This document shows, in pieces, positions 1 through 12,057 of a stretch of 64,000 nucleotides of DNA (the stretch's first letter is position 1; the number at the start of each line of letters is the position of its first letter). The stretch lies in NCBI GenBank assembly GCA_025765615.1, contig JAIVFJ010000233.1, positions 1 to 64,000 on the forward strand, written 5' to 3'. The position numbers and the translations under genes are program-made. The stretch is from Zopfochytrium polystomum (lineage: Eukaryota > Chytridiomycota > Chytridiomycetes > Chytridiales > Chytridiaceae). The notes below the pieces were generated by a model. It did not search any database. It saw only the letters and a list, made by a program, of their open reading frames with translations, and had not been told where the DNA came from.

Positions 1-925
1 CATCTACCCTTGTAACAACCCCACCATCCAGGCTGCGGCGTAGGCGGAGGAAGCATCGGGGCACTACGTTACTCAGCTACAGCCATCACGAGAAACTCGA
101 GCGCTGCCGTAGGCCCGGAGCACATTTGTAGTCGCCGTCCCGTCCGCGCCAGCACACCCCACCTCCGAACGCAACCGGTATCTGAAGTTTAAGGCGAAAG
201 CTGTCCGCTCTCCGGACTGAGTGATTTCACCTTACGTCCATGAGAAGGACTCCCTTTTTTTAATGAGCGTTTCGTGATCGTGAATTAACGGTGGCATCTC
301 CTTGGCTTGTGGAGACGATTGTTTTTTTTTTTTCTATGCTATCGGATACACTGATTCGAGCGGATCTTGTCTGTCGATCTCTACAACTGCATCCCACACA
401 GACTTCCACTCTACGGCGCAGCCACGTACCTTGAGAACCGCCATTTTAACCACCAACTCGCTACCCCACCTTGCTCAGGGCGTTCTCTGCTACGTTCCCT
501 TCCCATTAGGCATCCATCACCCACACCCTGCGTCACCTCCTCCATGACTGCAGGGGATATTGTCAACATCACCTACTCCCACACTTGCAACCTCGCTTTG
601 ACTGTTGCTTTCATTTTGTTCACTGCCCCCCTTCTCACTTTGCTCCCTCTGCGAAACCCCAGCAGAGCACAATGCTGCTCGAGTTAAGATGAAAACATTC
701 GCACTGGTGTTCTCTCAATTTTGCCACGCAACCTGTAATGATCGACGCCATTCTGGCCGATCGACCTTGCAGCGGCTTCGACGCCGTCTTCACCCTCGCT
801 GCCGCCACTAACCACAAATCGACAATTGAACACTTTCTAAGTGTGGAACGAAGATTAAAGCATCTCTGGAACAAATTGAACTTATAAAACTATGTCCAAT
901 TGTACCAAACAAAAACTGACGAAAA
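1..925. other. No gene recognised
   Basis: Short overlapping reading frames rich in Pro, Ser, Thr and His occur in several frames between about 300 and 870, but none has a recognisable domain or a convincing exon structure. There is a T-run near 322-333. The copia-derived sequence begins at about 926. Confidence 0.5.
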
Positions 926-1446
926 TTGCAGTTTCAGAAACAGTACATCCAGCAAAAAGAGTATTTGAAAGAATTCACAATTGACATTGAGGACTTACCT
1001 GAAATATCTCAATTGCAGAAGAGATATTGGTCACTCTATGTTGATGAATTCACAAGATACATGCATGTCAATTTTCTTGCTCATAAATCCCCTGACAGAT
1101 ATGAAGCAATGAAACAATTATGCCTTGATTGGGAAAAATCGTCCAAATGTCAAAGTTCTAGAAATTCATTCTGATTCCGGAAATGATTTGAAGAATTCAA
1201 CTTTGAAGAATGGTGCCAGGAGAAACATCCATCCATTCACTTACATCCTTCGCTAGCTTACACTAAAGAACTCAATGGTTTGGTAGAGCGAAGTGTAAGA
1301 ACAATCAAGGAAATGGCAGTCTGTTTGGTTGAAACATCAGGCATTCCTTGGAACATGTACGACTATGCAGGACGACATGCAGTGTTTTTCAAAAACAACG
1401 TAATACATTCCTTTACAAAATGCATACCCTACGAAGATTGGTGTTA
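926..1446 (+). pseudogene. Ty1/copia integrase fragment
   Basis: Two reading frames with a frame change near 1160-1180 together read as the integrase core of a Ty1/copia polyprotein. Visible motifs are YMHVNFLAHKSPDRYEAMKQ, then HSDSGND carrying an Asp of the DDE triad, then NGLVERSVRTIKEMA, which matches the copia consensus around the catalytic Glu (N-G-x-x-E-R). The stretch ends in a CIPYEDW motif followed by a stop. There is no reverse transcriptase after it, so this is an isolated, frameshifted piece. The copia element at 19-30.7 kb lacks this same integrase region, so the two pieces are complementary, though nothing shows they came from one copy. Confidence 0.8.
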
Positions 1447-1461
1447 GGCGGAACTGAAATG

Positions 1462-1899
1462 GTAAGCAGCAAGAGGCACAAGACGGACCCAAACCTATTG
1501 TGACTGTCAGTTATTGTTCTCACAATGCCCATGGGAGAGTGAGCCACCGCCAATGCAGACCTGGCGCTGGCTTGCACTGATGACAAATACTCTGAGTATT
1601 AAGTGGAACGGAAACCTGGTGTAAACAGTTTTCCTCCTTGTCTGCTCTAGCAGATAATATAGGAGAGGTTTTTACCCCGTGCCAGTCACACTTGCCTAGC
1701 AACTATTACAGCATGCATATCATCATTATGTATCATTAATTCATAACAGAGTTTTTCTCTTTCTCTCCAAGCTGGGGAGAAGGACACCACCCACAAATAC
1801 ACATCTTCACTTCATTCACGCCTTCCACTCACTCACTCAGAGTAGACTGTTTACAGCAGGAGTCTGTTTCACTCACTCACTCAGAGTAGACTGTTTACA
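1462..1899 (-). repeat. Inverted copy of copia LTR interior
   Basis: This stretch is the reverse complement, with scattered mismatches, of about 19,360-19,755, which lies inside the long 5' LTR of the copia element. It is therefore probably an LTR fragment of the same family in the opposite orientation to the neighbouring integrase piece. Its right end contains a 30-bp exact direct repeat (1826-1855 and 1870-1899) built on ACTCACTCACTCAGAGTAGA. Confidence 0.75.
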
Positions 1900-1904
1900 C
1901 CTTT

Positions 1905-2560
1905 TTGACACACTTCCTGCTTCACACCAGTGCAAATTCCACCTCCAACTCTTCACTGAATTGCTACCCTCTCAATCTCGCCTTCACCTCTGGCAACTTA
2001 TGGTTTACCCTAATGGTTTTTGTCATTGTTGCACAACTGTGGCAGAGACCTTCTCCCACGTCTTTCTTTGCCCTGTCACTCATGATACCTTCCTTTCAGT
2101 TAAAACTCCCTCGCAACTGCCTTGGCCTCTTGTTCGCCCTCAGACGCCCCACACCCAAAACTCCTCCGCCCCTTCTGGCTACCCCTCCCTTCCCTCTCTG
2201 CCGACGCACCGCTAAACTTCCTCGCTCTCCTTCAGGGTATCATCCCTCAATCCTTTTACGATATCCTCCACCACCATGAGACCTTCCCAGCGGACAAAGT
2301 CGTTACCACCCTCATATGCATCTTCCACGACTTCCTCTGGTGCCCTCGTTGCGACGAAACTATCCTCTGGGAATGCAACCGCAGCATTACACCCCCTGAC
2401 AAGCATCACCACTGCCCAGAACTTCTTCCATTCTCCACCTGCAAGCCGCACTACGCCTCCCACACCTTCCCCAGCTGCAAGCCCCGCTCCCATGGCCCTG
2501 CAGGCCACTCCCTCTCCCTCGCAATCCCTACCCCAAGGTTAGCACCGAGCAATACCGCCT
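1905..2560 (+). pseudogene. Non-LTR (LINE) retrotransposon 3' relic
   Basis: Between about 1925 and 2215 one frame reads like the C-terminal end of a LINE ORF2, with a Cys-x2-Cys...His-x4-Cys finger (CHCC...HVFLCP) as seen after reverse transcriptase domains. A second frame from about 2230 continues with IFHDFLWCPRCDETILWE, also like the C-terminal end of such proteins. The frames do not join, so the copy is degenerate. No reverse transcriptase catalytic motif is present. The assignment rests on the finger spacing and is tentative. Confidence 0.4.
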
Positions 2561-3320
2561 AGCCTCAACTATTGCCTGCATGTCGCCAACGGCCACCTCG
2601 TGCTCCTCGATGCAGTACATGTGGTCGCCACCTCTCCAACACCTGTCCCCCTGGTTGGCTTGCGTGGCGGTATTCCGGTCTGGCACCAACACTACCTTGG
2701 CCTTGTTCGCCCTGCTCTTGGAACACTTTGGACCTGGCGCACTGTCACTGTTTCCAATCCAACTCCACAGGCTATTATGCGTCCCCACATCCTGTACTGC
2801 CAGTCGTGCACTAAGCGCCTCCCACCTCCCCTACTCCACCTTTTTCCACGACTCCGCTCTTTACCCCACTGACTCCGTACACCCATTACTCCGCTGTCAG
2901 ATTGACACTTTCTGCAAGGCCTAAGCCTTAACTTTTCAATAGTGTTTTATTCGCTCCAACCCGAAGGTGAGGAATCTGCAACTAAAACAGAAACGCAACA
3001 GCAGCAAAGTGGGAAACCAAAGAGCACAGTAAAAACCCCGAAACCACCGCCGCGAGGGACCTTACTGAAACCTATGAGGCCCACGCCCAAAGGGCGTGGA
3101 CTATGCGTAAAACCCCCAAGCGTAAAAGTGAATACATATGAAGTAAGAAGATAATGTCCACAGGTAAGAAAAAGGTGCCAAGTAGAGAATCAAAAGCACA
3201 AGAGAAGCGAAGAACGCCATCTTGGTCAAAAGAAAGTAAGAGAGAGGAGAATTCACAGTGATGAAGTAAAAATTAACAACAATCAACGGTTTCACACCGC
3301 AATCCTTGCGTGGAAGAAAT
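2561..3320. other. No gene recognised
   Basis: Overlapping short frames from 2572 to 2924 could be further degraded retroelement sequence but carry no motif I recognise. From 2930 to 3320 the DNA is A-rich on the + strand and non-coding in appearance. The last exon of HSP70-like copy 1 lies just beyond. Confidence 0.4.
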
Positions 3321-5287
3321 CTAGTCGTAATTGAGTGTGGCCGACGTGATTCGACCATCTGCGGTCTCTGCGAGAACGCGTATTTCGGAGAACCCAAACA
3401 GCATGCTGAACTTTACACTAACCCACAAAATTAGTAACTCAACAGCGAGAAAAGCAGTGAAGAAGATGAGCTTGCACTTACCCCTGCTTGATTAACGATG
3501 GTTTTGCTTCTGCGGATGATAAGCTTCCCAGCTTTCGCACATTTCTCTCCATTTCCGTCAGGTACGTGATGCCGGCGGCTCGTCCCTCGAAAACGTTAAA
3601 GACGACGCTGTTCTGTCCGGAGCGGATAGGGAAAAAAGTCTGCGACACAATCTTTCCGAAGGGAACCTTTTCTCCATACTCCACAAACCAACTCGCCTGG
3701 TTTGCCGCGTATTCTTTACCCTCGATTATTTTCTTGTGGCGAATAGAGTGTACTTTTGGGTCGAATCGCGGGCAAAAATCCGTGCCGAAGGCGAACCTTG
3801 AAATCCGCTCGGTGACGCTTTGGGGGGCGTTTCCCAGAAGTACTGCCCCCTTCATCACACAGTCGCCCGGCTGAGATGGAACGACCACCTTGCACTTTGG
3901 TGTTTCGAAGGCTTTGCGGAACTCTGCTTGGAGAATCGCACTGTTGGCAAAGTTTCCGACGAGCAGAACAGCGCTGGCTTCTCGCGACTTGGCAAGCGTG
4001 TCTCTGATGTGAGCCACGGTCGTCTGAATGGCCGGCGCGAAGAGCTTCATCATGTCCGCTGGTTGTATGTAAAGGCGGTCGTCCTCAATCACAAAATTTC
4101 CGCTGTGCATCTTGTTGTAATCGGCACAGTTCCGCTCTTTGGGTTTATGCATAACAAAGGTTATTGCAAGGGCCAGGATGGCGAATAAAATACCGACCAA
4201 AATGCCGTGCAATCTCCGACGGCAGAGTGACAGCTGTGTTCTCGCTGCCGGTGAACGTGCATTTCGCCTTTTCCCACGCGTTCTCTAGCTCAACCCAAAC
4301 TGCCGGATGCTTCTTCTCGAATTCAGAAATCGCCAATCTTCCCACGACATCGTTCATTAGCTTGAAAAACTGCTTGTTGATCTCATGGGAGCCAAAATCA
4401 CCTCCGCCGCAGGGCACAGCTGGAAAAAACCGTGAGCAAGCTTGACGGTGAAGGCGCATTGAAGCATGAGAAGAGGTGCAGAAGGGAAAAGGAGGGAAGG
4501 TGGGGGGGGGGAATGGAAGTACCCTCTTTGACCGTTATTTCACTCGCATCGACAATCGTGTGAACGGTCACGTCCGATTGTGCCGCCCCCGCAGTCCGCA
4601 ACGACAATGGTGTTGCCCTTTTCGGCGGCCAGCTGTGAGTTCGTAAGGCACCACATTGACGCGGCCTCTGGCTCTAGAGCAAAGAGCAACGAAGCGCTGT
4701 TGCCGGACCGAATCAGCCCGCCAGTCTCGGCTGCCTCGCGCATCAGCTTCTTGGCGCCTTCCCGCCAGATGGCCGGCACAGTAACCACCCACAAGACGTC
4801 GTCTTCATTGATAGTTGCACGAGTCGCAAACCTGACCTGTTTGAGGGAGGCTTTTTTTTTTTTACACGTTAAATGGAGCGACAGCAGTAGACTCAGAGCG
4901 AGAGCAAGATATTAAACAGGGACATACCGCCCTTGATGTGTCCAAGCAAGCCGCCAATGACGTCGACGGCTTTGAGTTTTATGGACGAGTGGGAATCTTC
5001 AATCATTAATCGGGCGTTCGTGGCTGGTTCGTAAAGCTGCATCTTGAAATGGCGGACGAAAAAGTGCTTTTTTCCGGTCGGTTGGGCGCATATTGGACAC
5101 TGCAAGCACAGCTTGTTCCCCGATTGACAGTACTTCCCACTTGCCGCTGTCATCCTGCTTCATGAGAATGGCGGTGGCCGTCTTTCCACCATGCGTTCCC
5201 GGCCAGGGCCTATTGTTATTTAGAGCGTATTTTTTGAATGATTGTTATCTCGAGATAGCATTGGGACGAAAAGCGAGTGCGGGACGT

Positions 5288-5344
<57 letters not shown>

Positions 5345-5880
5345 CGAGCGAGAGAGTGGGACGGAGAGAGAGAGAGAGAAGGTCACTTTCTCCGAACTTA
5401 CCTGTTTGAAAAAACATCCGCTCTTGGGTCCAAACGCTCGCCCGGCTTCGTGAACGCGAAAGCATAACTGGGTAGGGGGACGGCGAAGTAATCAGCGAGC
5501 GTTTGCCATATGTGAGTGGTGGGCAGAGCATAGAGACATGTTGGCCTGTGCAACACACTCATGGTGAAAGAAAGAATATTGAAGAAGCCATCGACCCCCA
5601 GGCCGTCGCGGTGGTTCGACGATGCCCTTCGTCCAATGAACACAACCCACCTGCGCACCCTTACGCTCAATAGAATCAAAAAGGAATCTCCTGGTGCTCC
5701 CTACCTTCCGACACCTGCTCGTCCTCCTGCACATTCTCCTTAATTCCCCCACTCCCTTCCCCACCCCATATGCCTTCCTTACCCGAATTCCGATGTGCCA
5801 AAGTCGACGGCCACAATGACCTTGTGGTTCTTCGCTGGGTCGAGCTGGTCCGCGAAAATGGCAGCGTCTTCGCCCAGCAT
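3321..5880 (-). pseudogene. HSP70-like (HSPA12-type) gene, copy 1, two frameshifts
   Basis: This is an actin/HSP70-fold ATPase gene of the HSPA12-like class. Seven exons can be placed on the minus strand: 5783-5880, 5402-5467, 4928-5209, 4523-4850, 4198-4419, 3482-4136 and 3321-3417. Visible motifs are the phosphate-1 loop VAVDFGTSEFG in exon 1, VVTVPAIW and ADCGGGTI (phosphate 2) in exon 4, and AVLLVGNFANSA followed by VMKGAVLLGNAP in exon 6. The exons close in phase to 581 aa only if one base is ignored in the A6 run in exon 3 (near 5080-5090) and one extra G in exon 4 (near 4572). Copy 3 has the normal base at the second place. Such a protein would bind ATP and possibly unfolded clients. 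Two breaks make this a young pseudogene, unless they are sequencing errors. Exon 6 also contains a hydrophobic stretch if read upstream of its acceptor, which I treat as intron. Confidence 0.8.
5289..5380. repeat. GA microsatellite in HSP70 copy 1 intron
   Basis: An imperfect (GA)n tract lies inside the second intron of HSP70-like copy 1. Open frames through it encode only Arg-Glu or Ser-Leu runs and are not genes. Confidence 0.9.
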
Positions 5881-6385
5881 TGTTCAACTGAGATTTTTTT
5901 TTTTTTTTGATTTCCACACGAAAGCGCAGGCATTTAAGTCGAGGAAGCTTTTTTCTTCCAATGCAGTGCAAGTGTGGAAGTGCAAAGTGAAGTGCAAGTG
6001 CAATATCAGGTGCAAGTGGAGCACTTCCAAAACCCTGGCATTTCGCAAGTATTTTTTCATTTTCAACGGTTTTGGAAGTGATCCACTGACTGAGTGCAAG
6101 TGCACGTCCAACCTGAATAAAAACTTTGTCTTCTTCAGTGCAGCAACAAAGAAAAAATAAGCAAAAAAAAAAAAAAAAAACGGATGGAATGAACTTGAAC
6201 AATGAGCCACCAATGAGCGGTACCATCGCGAGTTCGAGGGCAATCCCGCCAGACCGTGCCCCCACCACCACGGAAGTCGCGAAGTGGATCGCTGGCCGCG
6301 CAAGGAAATTCGCCATGACTGTAATCTTTAAACCCAACTGGCACCCGGCTTCGATCGATCCTGGAGCTGCGGTGGTGTCGGAGAT

Positions 6386-8491
6386 TGTCGGTGGCAAGAG
6401 AAGTGCTTGCCTTACCCATAACTAAGGACTTTGGCAAACTGGAGGAGAGTCGCTTTCGGTATGATAGTTTTTTTAACACACGCGACTTTCCCCTCTCATT
6501 CTATTGCTTTTTTTTCTCTGCGACTACTTGCCGTGTCCTTCTTTTTGATTTGCTCCCATATGCTTCCCCTTTCTCCACATCAAACGGAAGAGCGGCGCTC
6601 CGCCTCAGGCAGAAACTATCGAAGTCCTCAGCCCTGGCATCGTGGATCAAGGACGAGTTGCAGGAGCCCCCCTCCTTCAACTATCTGCGCGGAAACAACG
6701 CGCGAGTTTCAAAAGGAATTGACCTGCCGATGGTCGCAAACTTGTTGAAACTATTTTACGACTCGCAGACTGTTCTGAACGATTTAATACTTCCGTACGC
6801 GTAAGTAAAGTGCGTCCTCGTCAGCTTTCTAACACAGAATCGGCAAGACTTGACAAAGAAATTTGGATTTGAAGACCGCGTTCATGAGGTTGTTGTCATG
6901 CAGTAACGCTGAGGCGGTCATCCTCTCTGTAAGGTTGTTACAGCTTACCAAGCCATACGGACAGACAGATTCGGAGGAGAGAATGACGATGTACATTCAC
7001 AACTTGGAGAATCAGTTTCAGTTCACAAGGTTCGCATCCTCCCCGAAAGTTTGGCGAACAAATGTGAAATTGATAGAACCATTAGGGACCTGCGCAAAAG
7101 CTGGGTCGTTGTTCGCAAGACTTTGCAAGAGTGCGATCATCCCGTTTTGAAACGGCCAGAAGTTCCACTCGCCTCGCTGCCGCAATACTTTCGCGACTGT
7201 AGCCAAGCCAAGACCCATTATCATGACAGCAGGCTGAAAGCGTTCACGATGGTCTTCAGCTCCACTATAACAAATGCGGAAGGTACCTGGGATGAAAAAG
7301 AAAGTACAAACAACGGTACCTGTTTTCAGCAGCAGCCGATAACGTCGGCGGACGACAGCAGTCATCGGTCGGGAATTTTGCCGAATAAAACGCATTCACT
7401 GTAAGTATTTTACTAGTGTCACTCGCGTTGGGGTAAGAGTCTCCTCGATCCCTTCACGCAGGAGCTCCGAGTCGAGTGAGAGTTGAACTTCCTCTTCAAG
7501 CGCTTCTACATCTGCAAAAGAATTGGAACACCTCCGAAACTTGACTGATGAGAACACAAGGTTGAACACCAAAATTGCGATCCTCGAAGGCCTCCTGCGC
7601 AAGCTCGAAGGGGAGCTCTTGCACGCAGACGGCGAAATTCAAACCCTGACAGCCGAACGTGGAGAACTTCTTTCGATTGCAGCGACCATTAACGGCCAAG
7701 TTCGCGGTCTTGAGGTCCGGACCGTTCTCGGCGCGTTCGCGAGCGCAAAAGGCAAGCTGGAAAGCTTTCTCATCGCGTCAACGTTCCGCGCCGCCCTCAA
7801 GTGGCAGCCTTTCTGCGAAGCAGTTGTGCGACTGGGATTCGAGTCGATCCGGCTGCGCTTGCGCTCGATCGCTGAAATGGCTGGCGTTGGGGAAGCAAAA
7901 ACCGCAGCGGCCGGCGAAGGCGAGCCACCGTCATCGTCGTCGTCGCTGTACCCGCCGTCATCCGTGGCAAGCAGCCGCCTCAAGCAGTTCGTAGTGGGCT
8001 ATCTGCAGTCGAACGTTGACCGAATCGTGCAGGAGGTGCACAACCATCAGGTGGCCGTGATCCGACGCGGTGAGCTGCCATCGTCGGCCTCGGTCTTTGA
8101 GGAGTTGGTATCCGACGTATATTCGGCCTTTGTGGCGCTGGTCCGTCCGCTGGAAGGGACCGCGGATCGTTGGGGAGTCGTGCCGCCGTCGGGATGGGAC
8201 GGGATTGTGGTGGAATCCATGCACGCCGTTCTGAAACTGGCGATCCAGGCGGCCCTCGTCGAGCCCGCTTTGTGGGTCGAGTTCGAGACGAGGCCTGAAG
8301 AGGGTTACGACGGCGAAAGTGGCGATGAACAACAGAGCTGTGCGGGGCGAATCGAGTTTTTCGACTCAACAGGATCGACGCAGGGGTCCAGATCGTTCTT
8401 TTGCCGGCCTTGGTTAGCGAGTGTGGGGTGGTGCAGAAAAGAGTGGTGCTGCGCGGTGTGGCGCCCGTCAAGTGAAGAGTTAATGCCGTGA
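6386..8491 (+). CDS. Multi-exon coiled-coil protein, structure incomplete
   Basis: I do not recognise this protein. The last exon, 7501-8491, is secure: its acceptor CTTCAAG joins the preceding exon (about 6944-7400, donor GTAAGT at 7401) in phase. It starts with a leucine-rich heptad stretch (HLRNLTDENTRL...IAILEGLLRKLEGEL), a likely coiled coil, followed by an alpha-helical region and an acidic tail. Upstream coding stretches are visible at about 6386-6457 (donor GTATGA), 6588-6800 (donor GTAAGT) and 6844-6905. Phases of these upstream exons do not all agree, so either I have misplaced a junction or the gene is damaged. The ATG at 6385 is one possible start. The gene lies head-to-head with HSP70 copy 1 (about 0.5 kb apart) and directly upstream of HSP70 copy 2. 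Confidence 0.55.
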
Positions 8492-8837
8492 AGGGCCAGA
8501 AAGTCAAATGAAGTTTAGGCCGTTCAGAAGATAGCCGATTGCTGTCCTTGCCTCGGTTGCTGCTGGTCCATGGGATTACAAGTGGAGGCAGTATTGTCAA
8601 AGCCAGCTGCGCTCGCTGTGCTGTAGTTACTGATTCGCTCTGCGTCATCTCCTTCCCCTTCTCCCCTCAGCCCAAACCTGGACGCAGGCCCTTGGGCGTG
8701 TGAGGAAGACGCATCACTTTTGCAAACAAATTCTCCGATGGTTCTCTTCATCCAACTGCAAGCAGCAAACCGCAGGCGCTAGCTAAATTTATGTCAATTT
8801 ATTCGAAATTCCTATCGCACCGCACTGATGTAACGTC

Positions 8838-10933
8838 AGGTATTGAAGTTCGGAAACATCCTAAACCCGACGCGCGGCAAGAAGGCTGTCGTCGCCATCG
8901 ACTTTGGGACGTCTGGGACCGCGTGAGAATTTGGAACGAAACAAACCATACACACATACACACACGTTGTCGACCACCCCTAACACTCCCTCCACAACCT
9001 CGCATTTCTTTTCTTTTTGTTCGAATGCTGCTCCCGCCCTTCGCGAAAAGATACGCGCGGACCTACAACCACAACGCAGGCTGCGATCCGTCCGTCGACA
9101 TCTTCTCGAACCCGCCGTTTCGGCTGACGCACGGCGGCAAGACAGACACAGCGATCCTGCTGTAAGCCGACAGCCTCACATGCCACGCGTTCGGGCGGGA
9201 GGCCGTCGCCAAGGCTTCGGGAATGATGCGCGCCGACCGCGAAAAGTTTCTGTTCTTCCACCATTTCAAGATGCGCTTGTACGATGGCGACGCTCTGCTG
9301 TCCTTCTAGACTACTATCAAGGACAAGTTCGCGCAGGGAGGTGCCTCGTCGCGGAGTGCCTGAAGCATCTTAAAGAGGGTGGGAACCAGAAATCCATTCT
9401 GTGAGGAAAAGCCGTGATTCGTTGGAGGTGGTCGTTTTCGCAATGCCCGGTTCGAAAAAAAACTATTCTTTTTTCCTTTGATTTGTTCGCAGCTTCCCTG
9501 ACCGAATGCCGCAAAGGCTTTCCTCTCACAACTTCCGGGGACGCAAGCACCATCCGCGCCGAGGATGCCCTTTTCGTGGTTGAGTATAACGTTTCGGGGT
9601 TGGCAACTACTTCGCTGCCGAGGATAAACTGACCAGACTTGTTTCGACTCCGCAAGGTGACGGTTCCGCCAAGCAGGTCATGCAGGCCGCGGCCGAGGCC
9701 GGGCTGTTGCAGAAAGACGGATCCGGCCTCATACTCGCTGGAACCGGAAGCCGCGTCTGTGTGGTGCCAACGGACCAAAAGCCTCAATCTCGTCGACGGG
9801 GACACATTACGTCGTCGCAGACTGTGGGGGCGGAACAATCGACGTCACGGTTCACGAAGTGACGAACTGCACCACCGCCAGCGGCAACCACGTGCTGAGA
9901 GAAGGTTTGGCTTTGGTGCTTGGGTTTTTGATAATTACTTTTTTGTTCTTCAAGCCGTCCCCGTTTCGGGCGGTGGCTGGGGCTCAACGGCGATCAAACG
10001 GCGGTTTTTTGAGCTGCTGAAGACAGTGTTTGGCGCGACGAAGACGGACACGCTCGCCAGCGACGGCAAGAATAAGGACGACCTACTTGCGCCGTGGGAA
10101 ATCGCAAAGTGCTCGCTCGAAGGCACGAACGGTGTGCGGATCATGCTGCCAGAGTCGCTGCTGCTGGTCGCCTCCACCGTATGTTGACCGCGGGTAAAGC
10201 CCCCTGATTTTCTTCTTTTTTTTTTCTTATTCTTAGCTCTCCCTGCAGAGACCGCCGTGGACGCATACAACAGCCACACCAACAGCAACCTGGAGGTCGA
10301 CGCGCGCAGCCTTGTCCTCCCCTTGCGAAACTGTTTGCCGGGTCGGTGAACACGACCGTGCAGCACCTCAAGCGGCTCACCCAGAAGCTCCCGCGCGCCG
10401 CGACGGTGGTCGTGAAGCGCAGCTCGTACGGGTACGGAATCCGCATCACGCGGCAAGCGCTGGCGGGGGATCTGCGGGAACGCGTGTATGAGGTGAACGG
10501 AAAAGCTGGTGCGGACCGCGTTGGACATGTTCGTGGAGCTGGGCGATGTAATCCAGATGGGGAGCGTCGTTTCGCGGTTACTCTATCCGCTGCACATTGA
10601 GCAGAATTCGATTTCGTTCGAGTTTTTTGCAACCAAATCTTTGTCTTTCATTTCAGTACACGACCGACCTCAAAGCCACCAAAGTTGGAACGCTGCGTGT
10701 TATCGGTAAACCAGGGACTCTCAAAGAAGGGTTTGTTTCCCCGGGCCTTGCTTCCTTCTTGTTTTACCCTCTCGCAATTTTTTTTGTTCCTTGGCTCGAG
10801 CCGGTGCACTCACAACACCGTAAAAAACTGTGGGGTAAAAATCTCGATGATGTTCGGGGCGTCCCAGCTTGTGGTTGCGGCAGAGTCTGGTGGTGGTCAA
10901 CGGCAAAGCGCCACGTTGGACTTTCTGGCTTGA
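8838..10933 (+). pseudogene. HSP70-like (HSPA12-type) gene, copy 2, degenerate
   Basis: This is a diverged paralogue of copy 1 in the opposite orientation. It keeps the phosphate-1 loop VVAIDFGTSGTA at about 8890-8930, then an intron. The next exon reads HGGKTDTAILL, a stop, then REKFLFFHHFKMRLYD and another stop. The phosphate-2 region VVADCGGGTIDVTVHEV is at about 9805-9870, followed after an intron by GGGWGSTAIKRRFFELLK. The last exon ends in MMFGASQLVVAAESGGG and SATLDFLA, matching the C-terminal exon of copy 1. In-frame stops near 9160 and 9307 and several frame changes show it is not functional. Divergence from copy 1 is far greater than between copies 1 and 3, so this is the older duplicate. 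Confidence 0.75.
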
Positions 10934-12057
10934 CACCAAAAGTTGTTCTTTTGCGTTGTTCTGCTCAAACGCTTGTGGCCTTTTTTTTGCTCCATATGCG
11001 CTCTTGTTTCGGTGGTATGACTAAGGGAATACAGAGCAGATCTGCTGTTGACGTAGATGTGAAGGTGTGGAGGGAGCACCTGTGGCTCTCTCTTTCCAAA
11101 TCTGCAACTGCGGCTCAGGCGCGATCGCGAAATGTTTTGATCATCTTCTTCAGCTTTTCTCCCCAAAAACATTGAACGAGCGCAACCCAGCGCAAGCCAT
11201 TTCGTGCATTACAAACGCTGCAAAAGGCTTCAAGTTTGAAGATTGATTATATATTAATGGCAATGGGTTTAAGAGTTGTGTGGTCACATTGCGGTAAAAA
11301 ATCGAGTCCATCAGTCGTTACCTAACCTGATCGCATCTTATTTTTCGCTTTTTTTCTTTCGTGCTTTCAAGAACATTTTGAAGCTTACGGCAGAGCCGCG
11401 CCCCTCGACGCATACAAAATCAGCGGAAGCGAGTTGTTCGCGAAAAATTTGTATGGGCACGGATAGAAACAACAGGGCGAGGGAGAGGGTGAGGTGGTGG
11501 CTGGTGGCGGACGACGAAAGATGGAGGGGAGACAGAAGGAGAGAAATTAACGCCTGGTCGCAAATGTGTTACGAGGCGTGGCAGAAGGTGAGGGAGGGGA
11601 AAAAAAACGAAGAACGAAGCCACTAAATTGTGGACGTGGAACAAATATGTGCAGCTCTTGCAGGTAGGTGCGGGAGATTTTAAGGTGCACAGGGGGGGCT
11701 GAAGGAGAAAGCAGAAAGTGGAAAGGGGTCTGGTTCAAGGAACCTGACAAGTCTAAGTGTGCTCTCCGTAGAGAACATCGCAACAGGGGGCCCGGCGGCG
11801 GCGAGCGGTGTCATAGCGCAAGAGGGCACCAGGTTAAGGAAGGGGAGGGGAAACAAGACGCCGCGCTCCTCCGTCATCACACAACAACAAGGTGGAGAGG
11901 AAAAAAAAGTTTGAAACTGAAAGTAACAAAAGAAGAAGAAAACGTTATAGGGGACCCCTCAAACGAGGGGCGCGGGAGGCGGGCGGTGCACCACACGGCA
12001 ATCGAAATTGCCGCGCGGCACACCGCCCTCGCATAATGCAGCCTCCCGCTGCCTATG
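10934..12057. other. Intergenic region, no gene recognised
   Basis: No coding motif was found on either strand. Several short frames on both strands around 11,420-11,780 and 11,890-12,040 look like chance openings. This is the downstream flank of both HSP70 copy 2 and the P-type ATPase, which converge here. Confidence 0.5.
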
